DNA of 64,000 nucleotides from an uncultured bacterium (GTDB taxonomy: Bacteria; Bacillota; Clostridia; Oscillospirales; Oscillospiraceae). The notes beneath the pieces were generated by a model that was given only the letters and a program-made list of their open reading frames with translations, was not told the DNA's origin and searched no databases. Both the position numbers and the translations under genes were made by a program. Shown here in pieces: positions 32,545 to 40,364 of the stretch. The stretch spans positions 21,218 to 85,217 of the forward strand of contig CAMWRX010000002.1 of the NCBI GenBank assembly GCA_947176765.1, written 5' to 3'. How positions within the stretch are numbered: position 1 is the stretch's first letter; every line of letters starts with the position of its first letter.

Positions 32545-32573
32545 TTTACAGCAAGTTTCATTTGTGCTATAAT
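32545..32573 (+). promoter_or_regulatory. Promoter of the Rrf2 gene
   Basis: -35 TTTACA (32545-32550), 17 nt, -10 TATAAT (32568-32573). Only 2 nt lie between its -35 and that of the divergent EFR1 promoter, so one bound repressor could affect both. Confidence 0.85.
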
Positions 32574-32598
32574 GATTACGATTGAGAGGAGGGATACC

Positions 32599-33042
32599 AT
32601 GCATATCAGCGCAAAATGCTCTGTCGCCGTGCATTGCCTGATTTTTATTGCTGAATACGGTGAGAGCAACAAGGTGACCAGTGAGCTTCTCTCCCGTTCC
32701 ACCGGAATAAACCCGGTCACGATCCGTAATGTCCTCAGCGCATTGAAAAAAGATGGGATCATTTCCATCAAGCCGGGGACAGGCGGGGCGGCGCTGGCCT
32801 GCCCTCTAGAAGGCGTCAGCTTATACCGTATTTGCCAGGCAATCGAACCGGCCTTCCTCTCAAAACTGTTTGGCGTACATCCCGCGCCGTCTCACCTCTG
32901 CCCCATTGGGCAAAACATCCATCAGGTGCTGGATGTCTCTTATCAAAAAGTAACGGACGAGTTTTCCAACAGCCTGCGGAGCATAACATTAGCAGACATG
33001 ATCGCCGAGTACCACAGCGCCGCATGGAGGCAATCGGTCTGA
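32599..33042 (+). CDS. Rrf2-family transcriptional regulator
   Basis: A 147-residue winged-helix regulator (MHISAKCSVAVHCLIFIAEYG, LSRSTGINPVTIRNVLSALKKDGII, GTGGAALACPLEGVSLYRI). The three-Cys cluster motif of IscR/NsrR is not present; a single Cys follows in SHLCPIGQNI, with C7 and C13 in the first helix, so sensing by a classical [2Fe-2S] cluster is doubtful. Start ATG 32599 has GAGGAGGGA upstream. Divergent from EFR1-patatin and very likely their repressor, with autoregulation through the shared 30-bp region. Confidence 0.92.
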   Translation: MHISAKCSVAVHCLIFIAEYGESNKVTSELLSRSTGINPVTIRNVLSALKKDGIISIKPGTGGAALACPLEGVSLYRICQAIEPAFLSKLFGVHPAPSHLCPIGQNIHQVLDVSYQKVTDEFSNSLRSITLADMIAEYHSAAWRQSV

Positions 33043-33125
33043 TTTGGCCAAATGCGCGAGACTCAGTCTCCCATCTGGTGTGATGATTATCCTGTGTCAT
33101 GCTGGGAAAAGGGTGGATCGCATCA

Positions 33126-33148
33126 CCATTTTTCTAAAAAATGGCTTT
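33126..33148 (+). terminator. Small hairpin after the Rrf2 gene
   Basis: CCATTTTT and AAAAATGG, 8-bp AT-rich stem with CTA loop, then CTTTG. Weak candidate terminator. Confidence 0.3.
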
Positions 33149-33174
33149 GACGCGCTGGACACTTGGCGCCTGAG

Positions 33175-33216
33175 AACCGTTGCCCTGCATCGCTTTCCAG
33201 AAATAGTGATTTCATA
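33175..33216 (+). repeat. Degenerate dispersed intergenic repeat, copy B
   Basis: AACCGTTGCCC then CTTTCCAGAAATAGTGATTTCATA, closely similar to the stretch at 30701. It sits in the leader of the UvrA-like gene. Confidence 0.4.
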
Positions 33217-33237
33217 AAGGAATCGGAGGAACGCAAT

Positions 33238-35718
33238 ATGCCGAAACAGATCCAGGTACGCGGCGCACGGGTGCATAACCTAAAAAACATCGACGTGGAC
33301 GTGCCGCTGAATCAAATCGTGGCGATTGCCGGGATGTCTGGCTCGGGGAAGTCGTCGTTGGCCCTGGGCGTACTGTACGCCGAGGGTTCCCGTCGCTATT
33401 TAGAGGCCCTGTCCACCTATACCCGGCGGCGGATGACCCAGGCCGCCCGGGCCCAGGTGGATGAGGTGCTCTATGTCCCCGCCGCCCTGGCCCTGCACCA
33501 GCGGCCCAGCGTCCCCGGCGTCCGCTCCACCTTCGGCACCGGCACCGAGCTGCTCAACAGCCTGCGGCTGATGTTTTCCCGATTGGCCAGCCACCGCTGC
33601 CCCAACGGACACTATCTGCCTCCCACTCTGGCCGTTGCTGCCGAGCAGCCGATTTTTTGTCCGGAGTGCGGCGCGCAGGTCCAGGCTCCTGGGGCAGAAG
33701 AGCTGGCCTTCAACAGCCAGGGAGCCTGCCCCACCTGTGACGGCACGGGGGTCGTGCGCACGGTGGACGAGTCCACCCTGGTGCCGGATGAGTCGCTGTC
33801 CATCGACCAGGGGGCGGTGGCCCCGTGGCAGACCCTGATGTGGTCGCTGATGAAGGACATCGCCCGGGAGATGGGGGTGCGGACCGACGTGCCGTTCCGC
33901 CAGCTGACGGCGGAGGAACGGGACATCGTGTTCCACGGCCCCGCCGTGAAAAAGAATATCATCTATCAAAATAAGACCAGCGGCGCGGCGGGAGATATGG
34001 ACTTCACCTACTTCAACGCCACATATACCGTGGAGAACGCTTTGTCCAAGGTAAAGGACGAAAAGGGCATGAAGCGGGTGGAAAAATTCCTCAAGCAGGG
34101 CGTATGCCCGGACTGCGGCGGCACCCGGCTGTCGGCGGCGGCGCGGGCGCCCAAGCTGCGGGGCATCTCCCTGGACGAAGCCTGCAAGATGTCCCTTTCA
34201 GAGTTGGTGGAGTGGGTGGCGGCCGTACCCGCCTCCCTTCCCCCGGAGATGCGGCCCATGGCGGAGAGCATCTGCCAGTCCTTCCAGGCCACGGCCAAGC
34301 GGCTCCTGGATCTTGGCCTGGGCTACCTGGCCCTGGACCGGGCGGCGTCCACCCTGTCCACCGGGGAACGCCAGCGGATGCAGCTGGCCCGGGCGGTGCG
34401 CAACCGCACCACCGGGGTGCTCTACGTGTTGGACGAGCCTTCCATCGGTCTGCACCCCTCCAATATCGTGGGGCTGACCGGGGTCATGCACGATCTGGTG
34501 GCGGATGGCAACTCGGTCATCCTGGTGGATCACGACACGCAAATCCTTTCCCAGGCGGACTGGCTGATCGAAATGGGCCCCGAAGCCGGGGCAAAGGGCG
34601 GTCAAGTCGTGGCCCAGGGGACGATCCCGGAGATTGCCCAGAACAAGGCGTCTCAGATCGGCCCGTTCCTGGCCGGGGCGGCGGATGTTTATGTCCGGGA
34701 TCGGGCCAAGTCCGGCGAGTTGTTTGATATGGGAACCATCCACCTCTCCACGGCGGCGATCCACACGGTGAAGCCCCTGACGGTGGACATCCCAAAAGGG
34801 CGGCTGACGGTGGTGACCGGCGTGTCCGGCTCCGGCAAAACCACACTGATCCTGGAGAGCCTGGTTCCCGGATTGACGGCGGCGATAGACGGACAAACGC
34901 TGCCGGAGCATATTCTGAGTCTGGAAGCCGGGGGCGTCCGGCAGGTGAAGCTGATCGATGCCACACCCATCGGCACCAATGTCCGCTCCACGGTGGCCAC
35001 CTATGCCAACGTCCACGATGAATTGCGAAAGATCTTTGCCCGGACCCCAGACGCAAAAGAACTGGGGTTCAAGGCCGGGGACTTTTCCTACAATACCGGG
35101 AGGCTGCGCTGTCCGGTGTGTGACGGCACGGGGGCCATCAACCTGGACATACAGTTTCTGCCCGACGTGACCATCCCCTGCCCGGAGTGCCGGGGATCGC
35201 GGTACGGGAAGGACGCAAGCCGCATTCGGTATCAATGCAGACAGGGCGCTTACTTCTCTCTGCCCGAATTGATGGACATGGATGTGAGCACAGCGCTGTC
35301 CGCCTGCGGGGATCTGAAGGTAGTCAGCCAACGGCTGAAGGTCTTGCAGGATCTGGGTCTGGGCTACCTGACCCTGGGCGAGGAGACCCCCAGCCTGTCC
35401 GGCGGCGAGGCCCAGCGGCTGAAGCTGGCCAGCGAGATGGGCAAACCCCAGTCGGATTCGGTATTCGTGTTCGACGAGCCCACCATCGGCCTGCACCCCC
35501 TGGATGTGCGCACCCTGCTGGGTGTGTTCCAGACGCTGATTGAGCACGGGGCCACAGTGATCGTGATCGAGCATGATCTGGACGTGATCCGCAGCGCCGA
35601 CTATATCATCGACATGGGCCCCGGCGGCGGCGAGGCAGGCGGGCGCGTGGTCGCGGCGGGAACGCCGGAGGAGGTCGCGGAAAACTTGAACAGCTTGACC
35701 GGCCAATACTTGAAATAG
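33238..35718 (+). CDS. Class II UvrA-like ABC ATPase
   Basis: An 826-residue UvrA paralogue. Two ATPase heads are visible: Walker A GMSGSGKSS near 33 with signature LSTGERQRM, and GVSGSGKTT near 527 with LSGGEAQRLKL. Zinc-finger-type Cys clusters (CPNGH..CPEC, CPTCDGTG, CPDCGGTRL, CPVCDGTGAI..CPECRGSRY) are intact. It is shorter than housekeeping UvrA (~940) and lacks the UvrB-binding insertion, which defines class II proteins (UvrA2, DrrC) linked to tolerance of DNA-binding drugs. ATG 33238 follows GGAGGAA. Stands alone, so probably not part of an excision operon. Confidence 0.93.
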   Translation: MPKQIQVRGARVHNLKNIDVDVPLNQIVAIAGMSGSGKSSLALGVLYAEGSRRYLEALSTYTRRRMTQAARAQVDEVLYVPAALALHQRPSVPGVRSTFGTGTELLNSLRLMFSRLASHRCPNGHYLPPTLAVAAEQPIFCPECGAQVQAPGAEELAFNSQGACPTCDGTGVVRTVDESTLVPDESLSIDQGAVAPWQTLMWSLMKDIAREMGVRTDVPFRQLTAEERDIVFHGPAVKKNIIYQNKTSGAAGDMDFTYFNATYTVENALSKVKDEKGMKRVEKFLKQGVCPDCGGTRLSAAARAPKLRGISLDEACKMSLSELVEWVAAVPASLPPEMRPMAESICQSFQATAKRLLDLGLGYLALDRAASTLSTGERQRMQLARAVRNRTTGVLYVLDEPSIGLHPSNIVGLTGVMHDLVADGNSVILVDHDTQILSQADWLIEMGPEAGAKGGQVVAQGTIPEIAQNKASQIGPFLAGAADVYVRDRAKSGELFDMGTIHLSTAAIHTVKPLTVDIPKGRLTVVTGVSGSGKTTLILESLVPGLTAAIDGQTLPEHILSLEAGGVRQVKLIDATPIGTNVRSTVATYANVHDELRKIFARTPDAKELGFKAGDFSYNTGRLRCPVCDGTGAINLDIQFLPDVTIPCPECRGSRYGKDASRIRYQCRQGAYFSLPELMDMDVSTALSACGDLKVVSQRLKVLQDLGLGYLTLGEETPSLSGGEAQRLKLASEMGKPQSDSVFVFDEPTIGLHPLDVRTLLGVFQTLIEHGATVIVIEHDLDVIRSADYIIDMGPGGGEAGGRVVAAGTPEEVAENLNSLTGQYLK

Positions 35719-35803
35719 ATCGCAGCCTTGCTTTGATTGGGTTTTGCAAATCCTATATAGGTGACATTGATAAAGAAATCTAAACAGGAAGATTGGTGAG
35801 TTG

Positions 35804-36463
35804 ATGGAACGCTATGAGCAAATCCGCGAAGAAATCTGCCAGGTCTGCCGCCTGCTCTACGACCGGGGCTATGTAGTGAGCAACGATGGGAATGTGTCTG
35901 TCCGGGCAGCCCCGGACAGGATCCTCATTACCCCCTCCGGGGTGGGCAAGGGCCGGATGACCCCGGAGATGCTGGTTTTGTGTGATCTTCAGGGCAATAT
36001 CCTGGACGGGGAGCGCTACCCCTCCTCTGAAAGTAAGATGCACCTGATGGTCTACCGGGAGCGGGATGATGTTATGAGCGTGGTCCACGCGCATCCGCCC
36101 ATCTCCACAGCTTTTGCCATCTGCCGCCGTCCCCTGAAAGAGCGGTATTTGTCCGAGACGGTGTCAGGGTTAGGGGAGATTCCCGTCACTGAGTTCGCCA
36201 TGCCCTCCACCAACGAGGTGCCGGAAAGTGTGCGGCCCTTTGTCCACAGCCATAACGCTGTGCTGTTGGCCAATCATGGCGCGCTTACCTGGGGGCCCAC
36301 CCTCCTGGCCGCCTTTGACCGGCTGGAGACAGTGGAGCAGACCGCCAAAGTATACTACTATGTCTCCCAGCTGGGGGGCGGTGTGGAGATCACCCGGGAG
36401 CAGGCGGACACTCTGCGTTCCATGACCGGCTTCTACCAGAAGCTGGCCGACAAGCGGAGTTGA
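35804..36463 (+). CDS. Class II aldolase (5-deoxyribulose/methylthioribulose-1-phosphate aldolase type)
   Basis: A zinc-dependent class II aldolase of 219 residues. The metal and catalytic residues are seen in SSESKMH (catalytic Glu), VVHAHPP (two His) and NHGAL (third His). Alone it could be an L-fuculose-phosphate aldolase, but its next neighbour is mtnA, 64 nt downstream. That pair defines the DHAP shunt, in which 5-methylthioribose or 5-deoxyribose is phosphorylated, isomerised by MtnA and split to DHAP and an aldehyde. No kinase or phosphorylase is in the window. ATG 35804 is preferred over the TTG just before it. A promoter TTGATT-17-TATAGG is possible upstream. Confidence 0.88.
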   Translation: MERYEQIREEICQVCRLLYDRGYVVSNDGNVSVRAAPDRILITPSGVGKGRMTPEMLVLCDLQGNILDGERYPSSESKMHLMVYRERDDVMSVVHAHPPISTAFAICRRPLKERYLSETVSGLGEIPVTEFAMPSTNEVPESVRPFVHSHNAVLLANHGALTWGPTLLAAFDRLETVEQTAKVYYYVSQLGGGVEITREQADTLRSMTGFYQKLADKRS

Positions 36464-36527
36464 CCGTGGCCGACGGGGCTGTCTCAGTGATTGATCCGCC
36501 AAATTTGATAGCCAAGGAGTGGTTTTT

Positions 36528-37598
36528 ATGCTCGACCAGCTTCAGCAAGTGACCCATATCGACAACGTACGCCTGGGAGACGACGGGAAAAGCGTGGTCA
36601 TTATTGACCAGACCCAGCTGCCCAACCGGACGGTATACCTGACCCTGCGCACGCCGGAAGAGATGTACGACGCCATCAAACTCCTCCAGGTTCGCGGCGC
36701 GCCGGCCATCGGCATCTGCGCCGGCTACAGCATCTACGCCCTGGCCTGCCAGTGGGATCTCACCAACACCGCCGCCTTTGCCGCCAGGTTCCATGAACAG
36801 AAAGAGTACCTCAACTCCTCCCGCCCCACCGCGGTGAACCTAAGCTGGGCGCTGGAGCGGATGGAGGGCGTGGTGAAGGCCAACGCCAATCGAACCGTGC
36901 CCGAACTGCTGGAGCTGCTGGGCAGGGAGTGCCGGGCCATCCATGAGGAGGACATTGCCATGTGCCGGGCCATCTCGGAGTACGGCCTGACCCTCATCAA
37001 AGACGGCGACGGGGTGCTCACCCACTGCAATGCCGGCCCCCTGGCCACCTCCCGGTATGGCACCGCCCTGGGCCCCCTGTTTCTGGGCAGGGAACGGGGC
37101 ATGGCGTTCAAGGTGTTCTCCGACGAGACCCGTCCCCTGCTCCAGGGCGCGCGGCTTACCTCCTATGAGCTGCAAAAGGCGGGCATCGACGTGACGCTGA
37201 TCTGCGACAATATGGCGTCCATCGTCATGAAGAACGGCTGGGTGCAGGCCTGCTTCGTGGGCTGCGACCGGGTAGCCGCCAACGGCGACGCCGCCAACAA
37301 GATCGGTACCAGCGGCGTAGCCATCCTGGCCAAGCACTACGGCATCCCCTTCTACGTGCTGGGCCCCACCTCCACCATTGATCTGAACTGCCCCGATGGG
37401 GATCACATCCCCATTGAGCTGCGGGATCCGGACGAGATCAGGGAGAAATGGTATGCAGAGCCCATGGCCCTGCCCGAGGTGAAGTGCTATAACCCCGCCT
37501 TCGATGTCACCGACCACAGCCTGATTACCGGCATTGTCACTGAGAAGGGCATTTGCCGCGCCCCCTATACCAAGAGCCTGGCCGCCCTTTTCAAATGA
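36528..37598 (+). CDS. mtnA: S-methyl-5-thioribose-1-phosphate isomerase
   Basis: Converts methylthioribose-1-P (or 5-deoxyribose-1-P) to the ketose phosphate. The family signatures are [31 protein letters not shown] with the catalytic Cys near 167, and [17 protein letters not shown] with the catalytic Asp near 247. 356 residues, full length. ATG 36528 has AAGGAG 8 nt upstream; the GTG at 36519 would overlap that site. Works with the aldolase encoded immediately upstream to salvage or dispose of by-products of S-adenosylmethionine. A low-molecular-weight phosphatase gene follows after 40 nt. Confidence 0.95.
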   Translation: MLDQLQQVTHIDNVRLGDDGKSVVIIDQTQLPNRTVYLTLRTPEEMYDAIKLLQVRGAPAIGICAGYSIYALACQWDLTNTAAFAARFHEQKEYLNSSRPTAVNLSWALERMEGVVKANANRTVPELLELLGRECRAIHEEDIAMCRAISEYGLTLIKDGDGVLTHCNAGPLATSRYGTALGPLFLGRERGMAFKVFSDETRPLLQGARLTSYELQKAGIDVTLICDNMASIVMKNGWVQACFVGCDRVAANGDAANKIGTSGVAILAKHYGIPFYVLGPTSTIDLNCPDGDHIPIELRDPDEIREKWYAEPMALPEVKCYNPAFDVTDHSLITGIVTEKGICRAPYTKSLAALFK

Positions 37599-37638
37599 AA
37601 TATCAAGGAAAATCAGCACGTTCAAGGAGACGGAACCA

Positions 37639-38094
37639 ATGGTAAAAATTTTATTCGTGTGCCACGGAAATATATGCCGCAGCCCAATGGCCGAATTCGT
37701 GATGAAGGATTTGGTAAAGGCAGCCGGACTGGAAAGCCAATTCCACATCGAGTCCGCTGCCACCAGCACCGAGGAAATCGGCAGCCCGGTCTATCCCCCG
37801 GCGAGGCGCAAGCTGGCCGAGCACGGAATCGACTGCACGGGTAAGACCGCCCGCCAGCTCAAAAACAGCGACTATGAAAAATACGACCTGCTGATTGGGA
37901 TGGATCGGGCCAACCTGCGGAATATGCACCGTATCTGTGGCGGCGATTTTGCCAACAAGATGCACCTGCTAATGGATTTTACAGACCGCCCTGGCGATGT
38001 GACCGATCCGTGGTACACGGATGACTTTGAAACCACCTGGCGGGATGTGCTGGCCGGGTGCCGGGGGCTGTTGGACGCCTGTAAAAAATCCTGA
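37639..38094 (+). CDS. Low-molecular-weight protein-tyrosine phosphatase
   Basis: A 151-residue cytoplasmic phosphatase. The P-loop FVCHGNICRS gives nucleophile C8 and R14, and the general acid Asp is in TDPWYTDDF. Complete and of normal size. ATG 37639 has AAGGAGA 8 nt upstream. In Gram-positive bacteria these enzymes act on tyrosine kinases of capsule synthesis or on arginine-phosphate; nothing in the context selects one. Followed closely by a 73-residue protein gene that often accompanies it in related genomes, as far as I recall. Confidence 0.94.
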   Translation: MVKILFVCHGNICRSPMAEFVMKDLVKAAGLESQFHIESAATSTEEIGSPVYPPARRKLAEHGIDCTGKTARQLKNSDYEKYDLLIGMDRANLRNMHRICGGDFANKMHLLMDFTDRPGDVTDPWYTDDFETTWRDVLAGCRGLLDACKKS

Positions 38095-38108
38095 AAGGGG
38101 TGCTCCCG

Positions 38109-38330
38109 ATGTTTGGCAGACGGAAAAAGCCAGCGGCGATCCCCTATGACAAGCGTGGAAAAGTTCCCGTCATCCGATGCAGTATCTGCACTGGCGAGCA
38201 GGTCGCGGGCTTCAAAGACCCGGTCAGCGGCAAATTCGAGGAATTAATGCTGCTCCGAAACGACAGAGATCTTTCAGAGTTTCTCCAACGGTATCAGGTC
38301 GAGGAAAACGAGATCAAGCGGGAGTGGTGA
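38109..38330 (+). CDS. Small conserved-looking protein (73 aa) with C-x2-C pair
   Basis: A basic N-terminus (MFGRRKKPA) then VPVIRCSICTGEQVAGFKDPVSGKF, and an acidic helical end (DRDLSEFLQRYQVEENE). The RCSICTGEQVAGF stretch resembles small Clostridia proteins sometimes given unrelated names by automatic pipelines; I would call it unknown. ATG 38109 has AAAGGGG 8 nt upstream. The C-x2-C pair could bind metal only as a dimer. Confidence 0.75.
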   Translation: MFGRRKKPAAIPYDKRGKVPVIRCSICTGEQVAGFKDPVSGKFEELMLLRNDRDLSEFLQRYQVEENEIKREW

Positions 38331-38340
38331 AACCGTAACC

Positions 38341-38439
38341 GTGGTGCTGGCTATCGTAATGGGATTTATCATGGCCTTGGCCATCATCGTAATTCACTGG
38401 AAAAACTCTCCCCATTCCCTCGACAATGTGATATACTAA
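38341..38439 (+). other. Possible 32-codon single-helix membrane peptide
   Basis: A GTG-started frame encodes VVLAIVMGFIMALAIIVIHW followed by a short hydrophilic tail ending in TAA. The hydrophobicity is striking for so short a frame, but no ribosome site lies at proper distance. May be a shadow of the region upstream of the next gene. Confidence 0.2.
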
Positions 38440-38472
38440 TCACAACAACTAACTTGAGGAGGCACGATCCCT

Positions 38473-39090
38473 ATGAAAGTCCTTATGCTCAATGGCAGCC
38501 CCCGGCCCGAGGGGAACACATCCATTGCCCTGCGGGAGATGGAGCAGACCTTCCAGGCGGAGGGTGTGGAAACTGAGATGATTCAGGTAGGCAGCCGCGA
38601 TATTCGCGGCTGTGTGGCCTGCGGCGGCTGCGCCAAACTGGGCAGGTGCGTGTTCGACGATATTGTCAACGAGCTGGCACCCAAGTTCGAGGCCAGCGAC
38701 GGCCTGGTGGTGGGCAGTCCGGTGTACTATGCCTCGGCCAACGCCACCCTGGTGGCCCTGCTCACCCGGCTGTTCTACAGCACCCCCTTCGACAAGACCA
38801 TGAAGGTTGGCGCCAGCGTGGTGGTGGCCCGCCGGGGCGGGCTGTCCGCCACCTTCGACGAGCTGAACAAATTCTTCACCATCTCCGGGATGCCGGTGGC
38901 CTCCAGCCAGTATTGGAACAGCGTCCACGGCAGGCTGCCCGGTGAGGCCGCCCAGGACGCAGAGGGGCTCCAGACCATGCGCGCCCTGGCCCGGAACATG
39001 ACGTTCCTGATGAAAAGCATTGCCCTGGGCAAAGAGAAGTACGGCCTGCCGGCGCAGGAACCACGCCAGGTTACCAACTTCATTCGATAA
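38473..39090 (+). CDS. NADPH-dependent FMN reductase / iron-sulfur flavoprotein-like
   Basis: A 205-residue flavodoxin-fold protein. MLNGSPRPEGNTSIAL is the FMN loop, and RGCVACGGCAKLGRCVF is a compact Cys motif (C-x2-C-x2-C-x4-C type) as in Isf-like proteins, so a [4Fe-4S] cluster is possible. VVGSPVYYASANATL is the second flavin loop. The start has GAGGAGG upstream. Followed at 14 nt by a flavin reductase and then by msrC, together a small flavin/thiol-redox operon. Confidence 0.9.
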   Translation: MKVLMLNGSPRPEGNTSIALREMEQTFQAEGVETEMIQVGSRDIRGCVACGGCAKLGRCVFDDIVNELAPKFEASDGLVVGSPVYYASANATLVALLTRLFYSTPFDKTMKVGASVVVARRGGLSATFDELNKFFTISGMPVASSQYWNSVHGRLPGEAAQDAEGLQTMRALARNMTFLMKSIALGKEKYGLPAQEPRQVTNFIR

Positions 39091-39104
39091 CGGAGGAACA
39101 TATC

Positions 39105-39665
39105 ATGCGGAAAAACTTTGGAGCGAAGCCCTACACCTATCCCCAGCCGGTCTTCATCATCGCCACCTACGGCGAGGACGGCGCCCCGGACGCTATGAAC
39201 GCCGCCTGGGGCGGCATCAGCGAGGCCAATGAGATCTCCATGTGCATCAGCGCGGGCCATAAGACGACGAAGAATATTTTGGCCCGGAAAGCTTTCACCG
39301 TGAGCATGGCCGACGCCGCCCACGTGGTGGAGTGCGACTATGTGGGCGTAGTGTCCGCCAACGATGTGCCTGATAAGCTGGCAAAGGCCGGGTTCCACAC
39401 CACGAAAAGCGAGTTCGTGGACGCGCCCCTCATCGACGAGCTGGCCATGGCGGTGGAATGCCGGCTCATCAGCTATGATCCTGACAGCTGCCGCCTGGTG
39501 GGCGAGATCGTGAACGTCAGCGTGGACGAGAGCGTACTCGGCCCGGATGGCAAAGTGGACGTGTCCAAACTGGGCCCCATCGTGTTTGACCCGGTGAACA
39601 GCGCCTATCACAAGCTGGGCGTGAAGGTGGGCAACGCATTCCAAGACGGGCTGAGGCTGAAATGA
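39105..39665 (+). CDS. Flavin reductase-like (FMN-binding split barrel) protein
   Basis: A 186-residue member of the flavin reductase/flavoredoxin family (PQPVFIIATYGEDGAPDAMNAAWGGISEAN, then HKTTKNILARKAFTVSMADAAHVVECDYVG). It binds FMN and passes electrons between NAD(P)H or ferredoxin-type donors and acceptors. The ribosome site CGGAGGA precedes ATG 39105. Its stop overlaps the start of the next gene (ATGA), so the two are coupled. Confidence 0.92.
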   Translation: MRKNFGAKPYTYPQPVFIIATYGEDGAPDAMNAAWGGISEANEISMCISAGHKTTKNILARKAFTVSMADAAHVVECDYVGVVSANDVPDKLAKAGFHTTKSEFVDAPLIDELAMAVECRLISYDPDSCRLVGEIVNVSVDESVLGPDGKVDVSKLGPIVFDPVNSAYHKLGVKVGNAFQDGLRLK

Positions 39666-40120
39666 TGACGGACTATCAAACGCTGGGCAAACAGCTTTTC
39701 TCACTGGTTCACAGCGTGCCCCATCGGATCGCAAATCTGGCCAATGCCGCAGCATTGCTCTATCACACAATGGAGGGCCTCAACTGGGCGGGGTTTTATC
39801 TATTGGAAAACGGCATTCTGGTACTGGGCCCGTTCCAAGGAAAGCACGCCTGCATCGAGATCCCCGTAGGGTGCGGCGTGTGTGGGACAGCCGTTTCAGA
39901 GGACAGAACGCAGCTTGTCCACGATGTCCATCAATTCCCCGGCCACATCGCCTGCGACAGCGCGTCCAACTCGGAAATTGTCGTTCCCATCCACATGGGC
40001 GGACAAATCGTTGGCGTGCTGGACATCGACAGCCCTCACATTGGACGCTTTACCGAGGAGGACCGCACCGGGCTGGAGGAATTCGTGCGTATCCTGGAAG
40101 CAGAAGTTTGGGGGAAATGA
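39662..40120 (+). CDS. msrC: Free methionine-(R)-sulfoxide reductase (GAF domain)
   Basis: A 152-residue GAF protein that reduces free methionine-R-sulfoxide. All three Cys of the E. coli enzyme can be matched: C64 in KHACIEIPVG, C74 in GVCGTAV and C98 in HIACDSASNSEIVVP; an extra Cys lies at 71. The end LDIDSPHIGRFTEEDRTGL is typical. ATG 39662 overlaps the stop of the flavin reductase; a second ATG at 39665 is equally usable. The 244-nt gap after it contains the promoter of the next operon and no other feature I can name. Confidence 0.93.
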   Translation: MMTDYQTLGKQLFSLVHSVPHRIANLANAAALLYHTMEGLNWAGFYLLENGILVLGPFQGKHACIEIPVGCGVCGTAVSEDRTQLVHDVHQFPGHIACDSASNSEIVVPIHMGGQIVGVLDIDSPHIGRFTEEDRTGLEEFVRILEAEVWGK

Positions 40121-40272
40121 AATACCGGCCCACGGGTGGGTTGAGCCGATTGTCTGTGTTGTCGTCATTGCACTGGCTCGCCTCGCCCAGCAGTACCGGG
40201 CCGCTGCCCTTGCCCGCTTTATCAGCGTTATTAACAACTCGCACAAAAATTTTGTGAAATAAGCGTCAAAAC

Positions 40273-40301
40273 TTGACAGAGTGCCTGAAGTAGTGTAAAA
40301 T
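40273..40301 (+). promoter_or_regulatory. Promoter of the iron-type ABC importer operon
   Basis: -35 TTGACA (40273-40278), 17 nt, -10 TAAAAT (40296-40301). No clear Fur box was recognised. The leader is about 57 nt. Confidence 0.85.
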
Positions 40302-40364
40302 ATTCCTTAGCAAAAACCTGAAGGGTTGGAAGAAAACCACAAAAGCTTTTTTGGAGGAATGAAC

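Noticed and set aside
40121..40262. Hydrophobic frame ending FISVINNSHKNFVK between msrC and the ABC promoter
   Set aside because: No start codon in frame outside msrC and no ribosome site; treated as non-coding.
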